A program made the translations under genes and the position numbers. Below the pieces are notes generated by a model. The model ran no database searches. It saw nothing but the letters and a program-made list of their open reading frames with translations, and was not told the DNA's origin. Shown one piece after another: positions 23,846-36,420 of a DNA stretch of 64,000 nt. The DNA is from Artemisia argyi (Eukaryota; Streptophyta; Magnoliopsida; Asterales; Asteraceae): NCBI GenBank assembly GCA_030686995.1, contig CM060680.1, forward strand, positions 204,463,322 through 204,527,321. The letters are read 5' to 3'. How positions within the stretch are numbered: the stretch's first letter is position 1; every line of letters starts with the position of its first letter.

Positions 23846-26800
23846 TGTAGCAACCGGCATTTTGGGGCAATACTTTTCATTAAAACTCGAAATCATTTAT
23901 GACAAACGATAATTTTTGAACTTGTTTTAATAATAAATTTCATTTATTATTATTACCTATTACATATTTTTGAGTTTTTTTTGGACATCATTTGAACTGA
24001 AAACGAGAAATACCTCGCACACAACACAACACGCGTACCGACACCGCATCAGTAGGGCTAAAAACCAAATAATCTTTCCTCGGAGTCAGAAATTTTGTTT
24101 TTTTGTAATTAGTTTTATTAAAACGTCCTCAAAAATATATTTTTCGCATTTACGAAATTGGGATGCCGCATTTACATCTTAGCTCAACGGGACATGGGAT
24201 ACACGGTGTTATAATAAAACAAATTCACCTCTCTTTATTTTGATAAAGCCACCCACCTTATCTGTATCCCCACGTTTCATCTGCTATTCAAAGTCAAACA
24301 AGGATGGGTCATTTTCTACTTTCTCTTCCTCCTAAGATCAAGTCACGAGATCATTTAAATAATCTTCAAGAGATAATGACTTTAGCTTAAACAAGCTTCT
24401 CACAAGACTCCATCCAAGAAAGCAAGGTCAAGGCTACCTTCTTTTTCTTTTTTTATTTCTGTCGAAGCCACACAGGAGGAGTCACACTCATTATACTCTT
24501 TCAAATCTATCACACACAAGATCTCCAAACGGTTTGAATCGCAGCTTGGTTGTTTCGGGTTTTCTTGGATTCGTTGGTTTTATTGTAGTCGAGTTTTCTT
24601 GCTCTTGGTCTCCCTCCAATCGAACCTCACTACACCCCTAGTAAGGATCTTCTTGATTTCTGCATATCTTGTAATTATTGATATTACTTTGTTACCAAAC
24701 TCGTCGATTTAAGTAATTTTACAAATTGTAAACTTGTTTATGAATATGTATGATTTTGTTATTATTGATCTTGTGTGGCAACTAATAAAATTACAAACTA
24801 GAACTAAGGTTGGCTCAAGCATTGAAGTGCTTATTTTGTGTGATGCGCTTATTTCAAGACTAAATAAACTCATCGTACTTTGGTCTAAATGAAATGGTTC
24901 ATGTTTACCTGTGGTGTCGAGACCCACTGTTCCACAGTGGGTTGCCTTTTGATTTTGCACACTACTTCAAATGGAAATTCCAAGCTACTAGAAATAAATG
25001 AGTTGACTTATATTGAAGATTGTTGTGTCGTGTGGTGTGAGCCCAACTAGGGTGTGTTTGGTATTTACTTAACTCATTTACAAAATGTTACTTAATTAAT
25101 GAACCACTTGGAAAATGAGACAATATTTGTGTGTGTGTCGTGACTTTGATAGCAGTAGGTTATTCATTTTTTATTTCTCAACAAAACTAAATTCAGACAT
25201 AAGTAAATCATTAAATCACTGTTAAAGTAAATAACTAATATTTTGCTATTCATTAATAAAATGACTTGTAGGCCAATGGGAGGGTTATTGCCTTGTTTTT
25301 CTACCGACACAAGTTTGAATCTTGTAGGTGTCACTTTGTGGTTTTTTTTTAGCTATTGGATTTGCTTATTATTTTTGGTCAACCAAAAAGTCAAAGTACT
25401 TCGAAATTTTATAAATCATTTTAGAACTTATATAACTCAATTTACTCGTTTATAACGACATAACGAACTTATTTTGAACTTATCGGGCTCTTAGGCCCTA
25501 TAAAACTCTATTTCAACTAAATTAATACGAAACGTATATATTTGGTTAAGTTGTGTTATTTTGACATGATTGAGAATAATTTTTGCAACACTTGTTAAAT
25601 ATGGGAAAACTAATATTTACGAATGGGGCATGGCCCGTCTTTCATTAAAATTCTATACTTAGTTAAAATTTCATAAGACCCGACTAAAAGATGAGAAACT
25701 TAATACTTTATATATTTACACATTTTATGCTCCACTAACTATTATTTTGGATATATACATATACTTTTAACTAACGTTATTCTTATATTCCGACGAAGTC
25801 TAATACTTACTTTGTGATTATTTTCCGTACATAACCTCTTATTTATTTTCGAACCGGAGACTCAGTTCGTCATATCTATATATACTTTTACTTATATATA
25901 TACTTATACACTTCCAGGAGCCAATCCTTGCCAACTTTTATAAGACGATTTAAACTTAAATGCTGCCACACAAGCAACAATAACATGAACTCTTTAAAAC
26001 TTTTAAACTTGTTTAAACCTCGTTGAGCCTTAAACTAAAATAGTGAACTAAAGCATGCCTTACTAATCTAGGTCGCGTGTTGGTGCTGCACACTTATACT
26101 ATTTGACTTTACTCTATTCAGACTGCTTTACTGAGGTGAGTTCTCGTAGCCCCACTTTTTAATATGTTTTCTTGGGGTGGAAATGGTACAAATGGTTTTC
26201 AAATGTTTTTCATGCTGTGATACACTGTTTTCATGATTTATGGACAAAATGTGCGTTTGATTGCAATATGTGCGTGACTGTGTGAATTCATTTGGTGAAT
26301 GCAAGAGGTTAGGATTGTATTGGTAGAAATACTTGGGTTGACACCCACACCCCCGTAAAGGGTGAATACACTCTGCACAAGTTATGAGGTTAGGATTGTA
26401 TTGGTAGAGATACCTGGGTTGACACCCACACCCCCATAAAGGGTGAATACACTCTGCACAAGTTACAAGGTTAGGATGTACTAGTAGAAATACTTGGGCT
26501 GACACCCACACCCTCGCGAGGGTGAGTACTATCCGCACATGCTATACGTATATGCCACTTTGAGATTCAGTTGTTGCTGGTTTATGTATTGATTGTAACT
26601 GGGTAGGTTCATTTGTTGCAAACTTGTGGTTTCAGTAAGTGCTTACATATTTGATATCTTGCTCACTATTGTCCTACGCTATATGATTCACAGCTTCGTG
26701 GTTTAACTTTCAAACCTACAAGCTCACCAACATTATGTTGACGTTTTTTAGTACCATTTTTAGGTGGATCATTATTAAGGTATTTGAAGGCACGTTTATT

Positions 26801-27007
26801 GGAGTCAGACTATTTGTCTTTTGCTACTATGTTTTCAAGACAACAAGGTCTCAAAAGAGACATGTTTTTCTATCATATATGAGACAAGAATCGTTTTGTA
26901 CGAGTTGTAAACTATCATTGTAATAATTATAAGGTATGAATCTATGATGTTACGCAATGTGCCTTCCTCGTTACACCTCGTGTTTCCGCCTTAGACGGGG
27001 TGTGACA
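23846..27007 (+). repeat. 3' LTR of the 10.5 kb element
   Basis: 3162 bp, about 99% identical to the 5' LTR by eye. It differs by scattered substitutions, a 3-bp deletion near 25918 and a small insertion near 26696. The donor (intron start 26136) is unchanged and the acceptor reads TTTTTAG. Confidence 0.9.
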
Positions 27008-27012
27008 GAAAC

Positions 27013-27540
27013 CCAAGGCAGCATCAAGCCATCGATGACGGACCACAACTGATCTGAGCAGAACAGTGGTGGCGGCAGCGAGCGGTGGCAATTGGGAGAT
27101 GACAGATCTATGGGTAAGGATTTTTATTGAAGGAAGGGGAAAGTACAAAAGAGGTCCGGACGGTCGGCCGAAACCGACCGCCGGATTTATTTAGATAGGG
27201 GGTGAAGTTTGGTTGGTGGATATTTAGAGAGAGGTTGGAGGCATTATTTTAGAGAGAGAGAGGGGTTGCTATGTGTGACTTGTCATTTAACATTTTGACC
27301 ACATATTCCAACACAATATGTACTTATATTTTAATCTTTTAAATTTTAAGTAAATGTGTTTTCTCTTTACATGTAGTATATAGATTATAGATATAGAAGT
27401 AGATATACATGCAAACTTTCTCTAGAATAGTAATCATTTTCAACAACTTTGTATTGCTAAACTTTGTGACCCATTGATAAATATACATGCATACACAATC
27501 TATCTATAGCCAAAGTCATTGACCCATCAACGAGCTGAAA
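27013..27540. other. Host stretch right of the 10.5 kb element, no gene called
   Basis: The first ~270 bp are relatively GC-rich, with a short inverted repeat (GGTCGGCCGAAACCGACC, at about 27161-27178) and GA-rich text. The rest is AT-rich. From about 27530 the ncRNA repeat cluster starts again. Confidence 0.5.
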
Positions 27541-27621
27541 TGTGTCAAGATTAAAGTTTTTGTAGATAATAAAATTCTCTCAGAAGACTGAAGGCAATTA
27601 GAAAATTTTAAAGTGAAACTT

Positions 27622-27753
27622 GTCCCACATTGATGGTTGAAGAAAAACTTGATGTGTTTATAGCTAAATCAATGGAACCGTTATTATGGTGTGGTGTACG
27701 ACTTGGGGTACAATACTTACTTTGGGATTCCAAGTTCTGTCTCGCATCTTTTT
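27622..27753 (+). ncRNA. Candidate Pol III small RNA gene, copy E
   Basis: USE-like GTCCCACATTG (27622-27632) is followed after 26 nt by TATAG (27659-27663). GGTGTACGAC (27693-27702) can pair with GTCTCGCATC (27739-27748) over 8 of 10 positions, two of them G-U, and a T5 run (27749-27753) follows directly. A second internal pairing, ACTTGG (27701-27706) with CCAAGT (27730-27735), overlaps it and may compete. The promoter is the cleanest after copy D; the stem is weaker. Confidence 0.5.
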
Positions 27754-27924
27754 AGAAACTGTATTCGATTCGGCTACCATTTGCAAGTTTTTAGAAACCG
27801 TATCCGATTCGGCTATCATTAGCAAATCCTATGTTTGATTGTGTAAATTATTTAACTACCATTCTTTTCTTCACACGTAAAATGCAACTCAAATTTGTCA
27901 CACAAGTAAACACACTTCTCCTAC

Positions 27925-27971
<47 letters not shown>

Positions 27972-28067
27972 TTTTTTTAATACTAATATGAACAAAAATT
28001 TATAATGTTTCTCCACCCGCACAGGTAGGCGGGGCGAGAAACAAAGAAAATTACTTAGTCCTCAAAT
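27754..28067. repeat. Spacer with 44-nt poly(T) expansion
   Basis: Holds two similar words (TTAGAAACTGTATTCGATTCGGCTACCATT and its near copy) next to each other at about 27752-27825. A T44 run occupies 27927-27970. The same place in the left cluster (CTACGG at about 1032 onward) has only T7, so the tract expanded in this copy. Confidence 0.85.
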
Positions 28068-28271
28068 TTGTCAGTTATAAGAAACTTTACATTTTGTTTA
28101 CCCACCAATGTGGGAAAAGTTCCACTTGTATTGCGTTTTCAAGCTATTTGCATCAAGTGTGGCTCACTTGGTCATTTTAAGAACTTCATATTCGACATCT
28201 CATCTTGTTGCAAAGCTCTCACCAAGGAAAATGCAAACTCGAAAACTAATACTACATATTTATATAGATGA
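28068..28271 (+). pseudogene. CCHC zinc-knuckle gene fragment, copy 2
   Basis: An open frame of 67 codons with LPTNVGKVPL and the knuckle core CIKCGSLGHFKN, matching the copy at 2160-2258. A small deletion removed the last cysteine of CX2CX4HX4C and joined the frame to downstream sequence (SSCCKALTKEN). It cannot form the normal zinc site. It sits in the same order relative to an ncRNA unit as copy 1, so it moved as part of a larger duplication. Confidence 0.5.
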
Positions 28272-29191
28272 CGTATACGTGTTATTGTATAATTAGTTTA
28301 GTGCGTAGTTGGCAAAAGTCATGTCTGGAAACATTTTTTTCAACATAAATATGATGTTAGATTAATGTAAGTAAGCATTTAATGTCAATATGTATTAACT
28401 TGATGGCAGTTCCATTATACATATGTTGATCGATCGAGGATTGAATTGTAACTGATGGGTTGTGAATTAAGGTCATCCAAGATAATGTGAGAATTGGAAT
28501 TATCATATCTTTAATGATTTGTGAAGATAATACTGCCCTCGCCTAGTCTTGGAAAAAGTGTGCATCATGCGGTTTTTGTATCGATCGAACACTCACACGA
28601 ATAACATGTCATCCCAATTCCCAAGTACCCAACTATCAGTCAAAATGTTACTTTTTTAGGAGGTTGACGTGACCACTTAGTGTTGTTTTAAATTTCATTT
28701 TTGTTTTATATTCTTAGAAATATATGTTATGTTTTAAAGTTTCTATTGGTTCATCACATAGTGGCAATGAAATTTTGTGACTGAATATATAAACATCGTA
28801 TTCGATTGCACCATTGGTAACATCATGTTTATACATGTTTTATTATGATAAATACCCTCATTTTAGCTTAATAAATAACAAAGTTGCGGTTTTAGTAGCA
28901 ACTATTACGTCTATTTGTTATTCTATTTTTAAAGTACGTTCAAGAACTTTTAGAGCAAATGCGGAGCTAAGAGATGATCATCGAAGAGTTACGAGAAGAT
29001 TAGAAGAATAAATTGAAGATTGGATGAAAAATTAACAAGAAATTATAGCGCAAAAATCTTGACAAAAATCTAGAAGAAATCATTTAATCTTACATTTAAC
29101 ATTTACAAAACAACGATAAGAACTCTTGTATGGGATTTTGATGTAATAATTTCCTCGAGGGAACTTAAACAATAAAAGAAAGCTGTAAATG
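28272..29191. other. Intergenic, no gene seen
   Basis: AT-rich sequence with short frames and no recognisable domain. It runs up to the LINE-type insertion. Its true right-hand neighbour is 44978 onward. Confidence 0.55.
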
Positions 29192-29405
29192 AGTTTTTTG
29201 TTAACTTTTTTTTGGGTAAAAGGTCAAAACGACCCGGTAAATATATTACTCCAAAAAACATTTAAGAACAACGGATATGAGTGAATCCCATATCTCAGCC
29301 CGTTACATAGGCGAAAAGCTTACATAACAAGATACTTCCTATTTTCTAGACAAGAAAACAAAACCACTACCACATCATATTGAAAGACTCGGACAAAAAT
29401 ATAAA

Positions 29406-29652
29406 CTACTTCCTACGACCTTTGAGATTAAAGCCATAAATGGCATTAAGAGCATCCAATTCCCCTGGAAGATCATAAATTTGCTTCGAGTAATCATCAT
29501 AGTCATCAAACTCATCTTCACGCTCATGACCTCCACCAAAAAGATTTGCTGATTCATCGAACGTGTTAAGAACCTCCTCCTCCTCACTATCAGAAACCAC
29601 AACCTCACCCACCTTGGAAAATGGGTTAGCCCTCTTAGTGACAGAGGCAGAC
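29406..29652 (-). CDS. LINE ORF1 protein, 3' part (displaced exon-like piece)
   Basis: Continues the frame broken at 42753 once the Gypsy element and one copy of CAGAC are disregarded (2013 nt in total, a whole number of codons). It is strongly acidic (VVSDSEEEEVLNTFDE, DEFDDYDDY), ends in a short basic tail (GRRK) and a stop. Such an acidic C-terminus followed by a short basic tail is common in plant LINE ORF1 proteins. Confidence 0.8.
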
Positions 29653-32600
29653 TGTAACACCCCGAAATTTGATAAAGCAGCGGAAGTCTAATCGGGGACA
29701 TTACAGTTTAGTACACAGTCATACTCATAGAAAACAATTCAAAAGATTGTCAATATCATTCCATGAAAACTCAAATATTCAGAGTCACAAACATTTTTCC
29801 AAAATGTTAAGTGTTTCACAAAAGAGGTGATGAGTTTGTAAAGAATGATATCATTATTGAAATCAAGGGAGGTCCTGTGCCCTTTTGCCAGCTCCGTGCC
29901 GCCATGCTTGCTAGTTTCCTGAGATAAACATGCTTAAAAAGTCAACACAAAGGTTGAGTGAATCCATAGTAGTTTAAATAGTAATAGTGTGAACACAAGT
30001 CAAGCATTTGAAATAAACAAGCCAAGATAGACAGGTCTTGACTAAATCGGGTGTAATATTGCTCCTAAGCCTCACGAAACGCAAGCCTTAACATTGATTT
30101 GACATATCATAAAGATAATAATAATCATCTACACCACAGCGGATGTAAATGACAAGGGGCCCTCGGTGACAGGAAATGTGCCAAATTTCCATAATACCTC
30201 GAATATAGCACACCTCCTGCCAAGTGATCACCTTGACAGAGGCGGGCTGCCATTCCAATAGATCTATCAACTATATTCGCGCTCACTCGCAAGTGATTAA
30301 GGTTCGTGATATGAGGGACTTGTAGCACAGGTGTCAACTTAGGCAATATCAGGTGATAACAGCATACAGAAAAATACTTGTGTTCGATTTATAGCATGTA
30401 TCTCCCCACGGGGTTTAAAAACAATTAAAATGTGGGACCATGAACTCACCTGAAAGGTTCGTAATCACAAGGTGCTCAAAAGTGATGGTGTATTGCTATG
30501 AATAGCAATGAAATTCCTCCGACTTGCGACCTATAATATATTGTAATCGGTGTTTTAGATTCGTGTCGTATATGACGTGTGATATATCACGTGTAAGGTG
30601 ATATCCGTTTCGAGTGTCTTAAAATATATCCCAAATAACTTTACGTAGTTATTTGTTAGTGTTGATACGAATCGGTGTTTGATATATATTAACTTGTTAT
30701 GAAAATAATATTGTTAAAAATATTTACGATTAGATATTTTTAATAAAGTTATATATATATTAAAGTTAAAGAAATATATATATATATATGTAATTATAAA
30801 AGTATATGAAATAAATAAATTATAAGAATAGGTCTTGTCACAATTCAACCCTTAACTTTATTAAAATTACTCTTTTACCCTTGGTTAAAAGTAATTACAA
30901 TTCTAGTACCTTTTGTACTTTTTCCACTTTAATCCTTGATCTTTTTGAAAGTTTCAGTTTCTACCCTCGAGTTTTATTTAAAAATCGATAATATACTATT
31001 TAGTCCAAAAGTTTCCATGTTTTGTCACTTTTAGTCCCTCAACGTGGGACTTTTGCAAACATAGTTCAAAATCTAGTTTTTGAAAAGTTAACTTTTATTT
31101 TTTATAAAAGTTACCATTTTTATCTTCCAAATTTATAAAAATCAATTTTTATAAATTTAATATCATTTGAAAATCCTTAAATTTTCTAGTCGAAATTTTC
31201 ATAAGGGAAAATCCGTTTGGGCTCGTTAGCCCAGTTAAGGCCCAAAGTGGGTATGTTTGTTAAAAATGTAGCTTCGACTAGGATCGGATTAGGCTTCGTT
31301 TTCATGGTGTAAAACCGAGTGTGATTTGCATGGTAAGCGTGTTCGACTTAGAGTGAGCCAAGGAATTAGTGTGTCGCAAAATATGTATAATTTGTACGTA
31401 AAAATGAGAAATGGTGAGCCCTTTTCTTAAGGGTGTCGAGGTGTGTGTGGGCGTATAAATACTCACAAGTGCAACGAGTGTTATACGTGTGTCGTGTGAT
31501 AAAAATCAACGTGTTATGCATGATTGTATAAGAGTAGGAAATGAAATAGGTATGAAAACTTACAACACCAAGTATGGTGGTGATGAGGTCGTGCGTACGA
31601 GACAAAAGAACAAGCAAATGTGGTACCCTCTTCCGTCTAGTGATCCCTTTATCCAAATAGTTACCCAACTCGCACTCTCGATCCAAACCTTGCGTGTGTG
31701 CACTATACTCGTCCGATTGCAACCAATAAATGAAGTAAGGAGTTTTGTGATTTGGTAAGCTTGGTGAAACCTTGAGGGTGTGAGAAATCTTGCATTAAAT
31801 GAGACTTATATAGGATGTTGAGGGTGGTTCGAGTGTTCCTAGAGACACGACACGCCACAATGGTCATGTCTCACACGAAATTTTTGTCTACTATCAAAGG
31901 GAGTTGTCAAATCGTCATTAGCAAAAGAAAGGAGCATTGTTGATTAGTTTAATCCTTAGCTTAGGTTGTAGGAAATAAACAAATGAGATTAGACCTTGTG
32001 TGGTAACCATGTTGGGGAACCATGGGACATACGAACCATAGGATCATAAGCCATCTTGGCGTATAAAGCTTTGGACCATGGGTTTGACGGCTTGGGTGGT
32101 GGCTCATTGTCTCAAGAAGCAAAGCCAAAAGAAAAATGGTTCATGGTTGTCGACTTCAAGGGAAACAAAGGAAATGAGACATGTGAAATACATATTGATT
32201 CGGATGTGGTGTAGTCGAGCATTGCAAATAAAGAGAGAAAACATTAGCTCAAAATCCAGTGGGCTTGGAGTATGTCTCGGCCCAAACGAATCAAAAGAGA
32301 AAATGTGTGGGCTTGAAATAAGTGTGTTCGGCCCAAGCAAAAGAGAAAGAAAAATCGTGTGGGCTTTTGGGGTGTACTCGGCCCAAAATGGAGGGGGTGT
32401 CGGTGATTCGTAAAATAGTAAAATTTGTCTTGATATCGGTGTCGGTGTCGGTTCGTGAAAACCTTAATTACTTAAACGGTGTCGTCATTTATATATATAT
32501 ACTCATATATATAAAGTAACAATAATTTGTCATAATTATATATACTTCATCATATATAATTAATATTAATATACCGGTGTAAAAATCAAAGTGTCGGGTC

Positions 32601-32867
32601 GCAAGTGGAGTTATCAGTGTTTAACCTCATTGGGTGATATCCAAGAGTGACATTCGGGTGATAACGGGTGACAAATCATGTTCGGGTGTTAAACAGACGG
32701 TGTTCAAAACATTTGGGTGTCAAATAAATAGTGAACAAAACAATCGGGTGTTCAAACAGACAGTGTCTCATGTAAAAATTTCAAATTAGCCCGCAAAAAT
32801 GGCTTAGTATAGAATAATGTTGATAATTAGCATTAATAAATGACCTGGGATTTTACGGTGTATTACA
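29653..32867 (-). repeat. 3' LTR of the Tekay-like element
   Basis: 3215 bp. On the minus strand it begins TGTAATACACCG and ends GGGGTGTTACA. It contains the same donor (CAG|GTGAGT, intron start 30449) and acceptor (TTATCTCAG, intron end 29919) as the 5' LTR. Confidence 0.92.
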
Positions 32868-32878
32868 GTACCCACCCG

Positions 32879-34354
32879 TTAGATTGGATTCGTCCCGGAA
32901 TCCAAAGTTGAATTGGTGCTCGGGGTTGTCTCATCAAACAGTTGTGGGTATTTGGCACGCATTTGTTCCTCGCGCTCCCATGTGTACTCGGGTCCTCTCT
33001 TAGAGTTCCATCTGACCTTAACAATGGGAATGCGACTATGCTTAAGTCGTTTGACCTCCCTATCCATAATCTCAATGGGTTCCTCAATAAAGTTCAACTT
33101 ATCATCGATTCTAATCTCTTTCAGTGGTATCACAAGTGTTTCATCCGATAAACACTTTTTCAAATTTGACACGTGGAAGGTATTGTGTACTCTACTGAGT
33201 TCCTCAGGTAATTCCAGTTTGTATGCCACGGGACCGATTCTTTCAATGATCTCGAAGGGTCCAACGTATCTTGGGTTTAACTTCCCACGTTTTCCAAACC
33301 TAATCATTCCTTTCCAAGGTGATACCTTAAGCATGACCTTGTCTCCAACTTGAAACTCTATCAGTTTCCTACGCACATCGGCATAACTCTTTTGCCGATC
33401 CCTAGCGGCTTGTAATCGTTGTCTAATCTTTATTATTTTCTCAGTGGTTTCAAGTATCAACTCGGGACCTGAGAGTTGTACATCTCCAATCTCAGCCCAA
33501 CAAACTGGTGATCTACACTTTCTTCCATAAAGTGCTTCAAACGGTGCAGCCTTAATGCTAGTGTGATAACTGTTGTTATATGAAAATTCTGCTAACGGTA
33601 GTTGTTTATCCCAGCCTTTTCCAAAATCAATCACACACGCCCTAAGCATGTCTTCTAGGGTTTGTATTGTCCTTTCACTTTGACCATCAGTCTGTGGATG
33701 GTAAGCTGTACTCATATCTAACTTAGTTCCCAAGGCTTTCTGTAAAGATCGCCAAAAGTTAGACGTGAAACGGCTGTCTCGGTTGGAGATAATAGAAATC
33801 GGCACTCCATGCCGGGAAACAATCTCCTTAAGGTACAAACGTGCAAGAACATCCATATCATCAGTCTCTTTGATCGGTAAGAAGTGCGCTGACTTCGTGA
33901 GACGATCAACAATAACCCAAATTGTGTCCAACCCACTCGATGTCTTGGGTAATTTCGTTATGAAATCCATTGTGATCCTTTCCCATTTCCACATTGGTAG
34001 CTCGGGTTGAATCAAAAGACCGGATGGTTTTTGATGTTCAGCCTTTACTCTCGAGCAGGTCAAACATTTACCAACATACTCAGCAATGTCAGCTTTCATG
34101 TTTGGCCACCAATACAACTTCTTTAGATCTTGATACATCTTGTCCGAACCAGGATGAATGGAATATTTAGACTTATGAGACTCGTGCATGATGAGATCTC
34201 GTATTCCTCCATACAATGGAATCCAACTTCTGTCCTTGAAACACAGCCTTCCATCTGGTTTCTTAACAAATCCATTCATGCTTTCTGGCATACCGTAAAT
34301 CTTCTCGTGTGGTCTATTCTCTTCTTTAAGAGCCTCTGTTTGAACTTCAAGAAT
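32879..34354 (-). pseudogene. pol: Gypsy Pol: integrase with chromodomain-like tail
   Basis: The frame is the same as the RT part and lies just past the nonsense codon. It has the HHCC zinc-binding region (H...H...CLTC), a DDE core ([31 protein letters not shown]), and a GPY/F-type region ([26 protein letters not shown]). The C-terminal [20 protein letters not shown] segment is the chromodomain-type tail that in this clade directs insertion. It ends 10 bp before the polypurine tract. Confidence 0.92.
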
Positions 34355-36406
34355 TTAAGACGGCAGTGGTGATCTAATCGTCATACCCAATGACCTAACT
34401 CTGAGGGGTCTAAGTCGTTCCTTTCGACTCAAGGCATCTGCTACAACGTTTGCCTTCCCCGGGTGATAGCGGATCTCACAATCATAGTCACTTAGCAACT
34501 CTAGCCATCGACGTTGCCTCATGTTCAACTCCTTTTGATCTAAAATGTGCTGAAGACTCTTGTGATCAGTGAAAACCGTACACTTGGTTCCATATAGGTA
34601 GTGTCTCCAGATCTTCAGAGCGAATACCACCGCTCCTAATTCTAGATCATGAGTAGTGTAGTTCTCCTCGTGGGGTTTAAGTTGTCTAGAAGCATAAGCA
34701 ATCACTTTAAGTCTTTGCATCAATACGGCACCCAAACCTTGGATTGATGCGTCACAATATACCACGAAGTCCTCACTTCCTTCGGGTAGTGCTAATATCG
34801 GTGCTTCACAAAGCTTCTGCTTCAAAAACTGAAATGCCGATTCTTGTTCATCTCCCCATTCAAACTTCTTCTTCTTCTGTGTTAACTCAGTCAAAGGTTT
34901 AGCAATCCTTGAAAAACCTTCAATAAATCTCCGATAGTATCCGGCAAGACCTAAAAATTGGCGTATCTCAGTAGGACTCGTTGGTGACGCCCAATTTTTA
35001 ACAGCTTCGATCTTGGCGGGATCAACATGAATACCCTTACTGTCAATAACATGCCCGAGAAATTGTACCTTCTCAATCCAAAAATCACACTTGGAAAATT
35101 TGGCGTATAATTTCTCTTCTCTGAGCAGTGTTAGTATAGCCTTTAAGTGTTCTGCGTGCTCTTCCTTACTACGTGAGTAAATAAGGATATCATCGATGAA
35201 TACAATCACGAACTTATCCAAATAGGGTTTGCACACTCGGTTCATTAAGTCCATAAATACAGCGGGTGCATTTGTTAGACCGAACGGCATTACTTGGAAC
35301 TCGTAGTGACCGTATCTTGTCCTGAAAGCTGTCTTAGGGATGTCTTCTTCCCTAACTCTCAGTTGATGATAACCCGATCTCAAATCAATCTTCGAGTAGA
35401 CACTCGATCCTTGCAGTTGATCAAACAAATCGTCAATCCTTGGCAACGGATATCGATTCTTAACCGTCAGTTTGTTCAACTCACGATAATCGATACACAT
35501 CCTGAAGGTTCCATCCTTCTTCTTTACAAATAACACCGGGGCTCCCCACGGTGATGAACTAGGGCGAATAAATCCCTTATCCGACAATTCCTCCAATTGT
35601 CCAGATAACTCCTTCATTTCTGACGGTGCAAGCCTATAGGGTGCTCGTGCTACGGGTGCGGCTCCTGGCATCAAGTCAATTTGAAATTCCACTTGACGAG
35701 TCGGCGGAAGGCCAGGTAAGTCCTCAGGGAAAACTTCTGGAAAGTTCCTGACTACTGGCACATCCTCGAGTCGCTTCTCTTCCGACTTCTTCTCGGTGAC
35801 TTGAGCCAAAAAGACTTGACATCCTCGTTCGATGTACTTCACAACCTTGACGCAAGAAATGACGCTCAAACGTGTCTTACTTCGCTCTCCGCGAACAACC
35901 AGGGTTTCATTATTCAGTGGGATGTGAACGACCTTTTCGTCACAAATAATCTTAGTGCGGTTCTCGGATAACCAATCCATTCCTACAACGACGTCGAAAC
36001 TACCGAGTCTAATAGGCATAAGGTCAATGTCAAATGGGGTGTCTAATAGTCGTAGGGTGCAACCTCGGAGTATAGTGTTAGTGCTCACTAGCTTTCCATC
36101 GGCTAGTTCAATCTCATATGTGGTGTCTAGTTGGGTGGGTGTAATATTAAGCAGGGGTGCAAGTGAAATAGATACGAAACTTTGATCGGCTCCGGAATCA
36201 AATAAAACTTTAACGAGGCGGTTGTTTAGAAAGAACGTACCAGTGACTACGTTCGGATCTTGTTGGACATTTCCATCTCCCAGCACGTATGCTCTCCCAC
36301 GTGCATTGTTATCCTTGTTAGGGCACTGTCGCCTGTAGTGTCCTTTCTCTCCACAAGCATGGCATACTACAGCCACGGGTTGCCAACCCTTGAACACTTC
36401 CCGCAC
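34355..36406 (-). pseudogene. pol: Gypsy Pol: zinc knuckle, protease, RT, RNase H
   Basis: A 683-codon frame. Zinc knuckle [14 protein letters not shown] (residues 15-28), aspartic protease [13 protein letters not shown] (near 67), reverse transcriptase (about 245-430) with [20 protein letters not shown] and the catalytic FIDD, and RNase H (from about 505) with [16 protein letters not shown] and [11 protein letters not shown]. It ends at a TAA where the frame simply continues into integrase, so this is one nonsense change, not a domain border. The protein would convert the element's RNA into DNA. Confidence 0.92.
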
Positions 36407-36420
36407 TTAGTATAGCAGGG

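Larger units (their letters stand above)
16526..27007 (+). mobile_element. Large non-autonomous LTR retrotransposon (10.5 kb)
   Basis: A complete element flanked by the 5-bp duplication GAAAC (16521-16525, 27008-27012). It has a 5' LTR, a primer-binding site TGGTATCAGAGCC (19689-19701, complementary to initiator tRNA-Met), a 4.16 kb interior without coding capacity, a polypurine tract (AACGGGGATGTAC, 23833-23845) and a 3' LTR. No gag, protease, RT or integrase frame remains. The only trace of pol is a GAGGACAAAATTCCGTTAACGG-like tail, typical of the end of Gypsy pol. It must have been moved by another element's proteins. LTR divergence by eye is about 25 substitutions plus a few indels in 3160 bp. 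Confidence 0.92.

Noticed and set aside
31366..31758. Repeated frames in both LTRs of the Tekay-like element (also 41251-41643)
   Set aside because: Identical pairs in the two LTRs with no domain; accidental frames.
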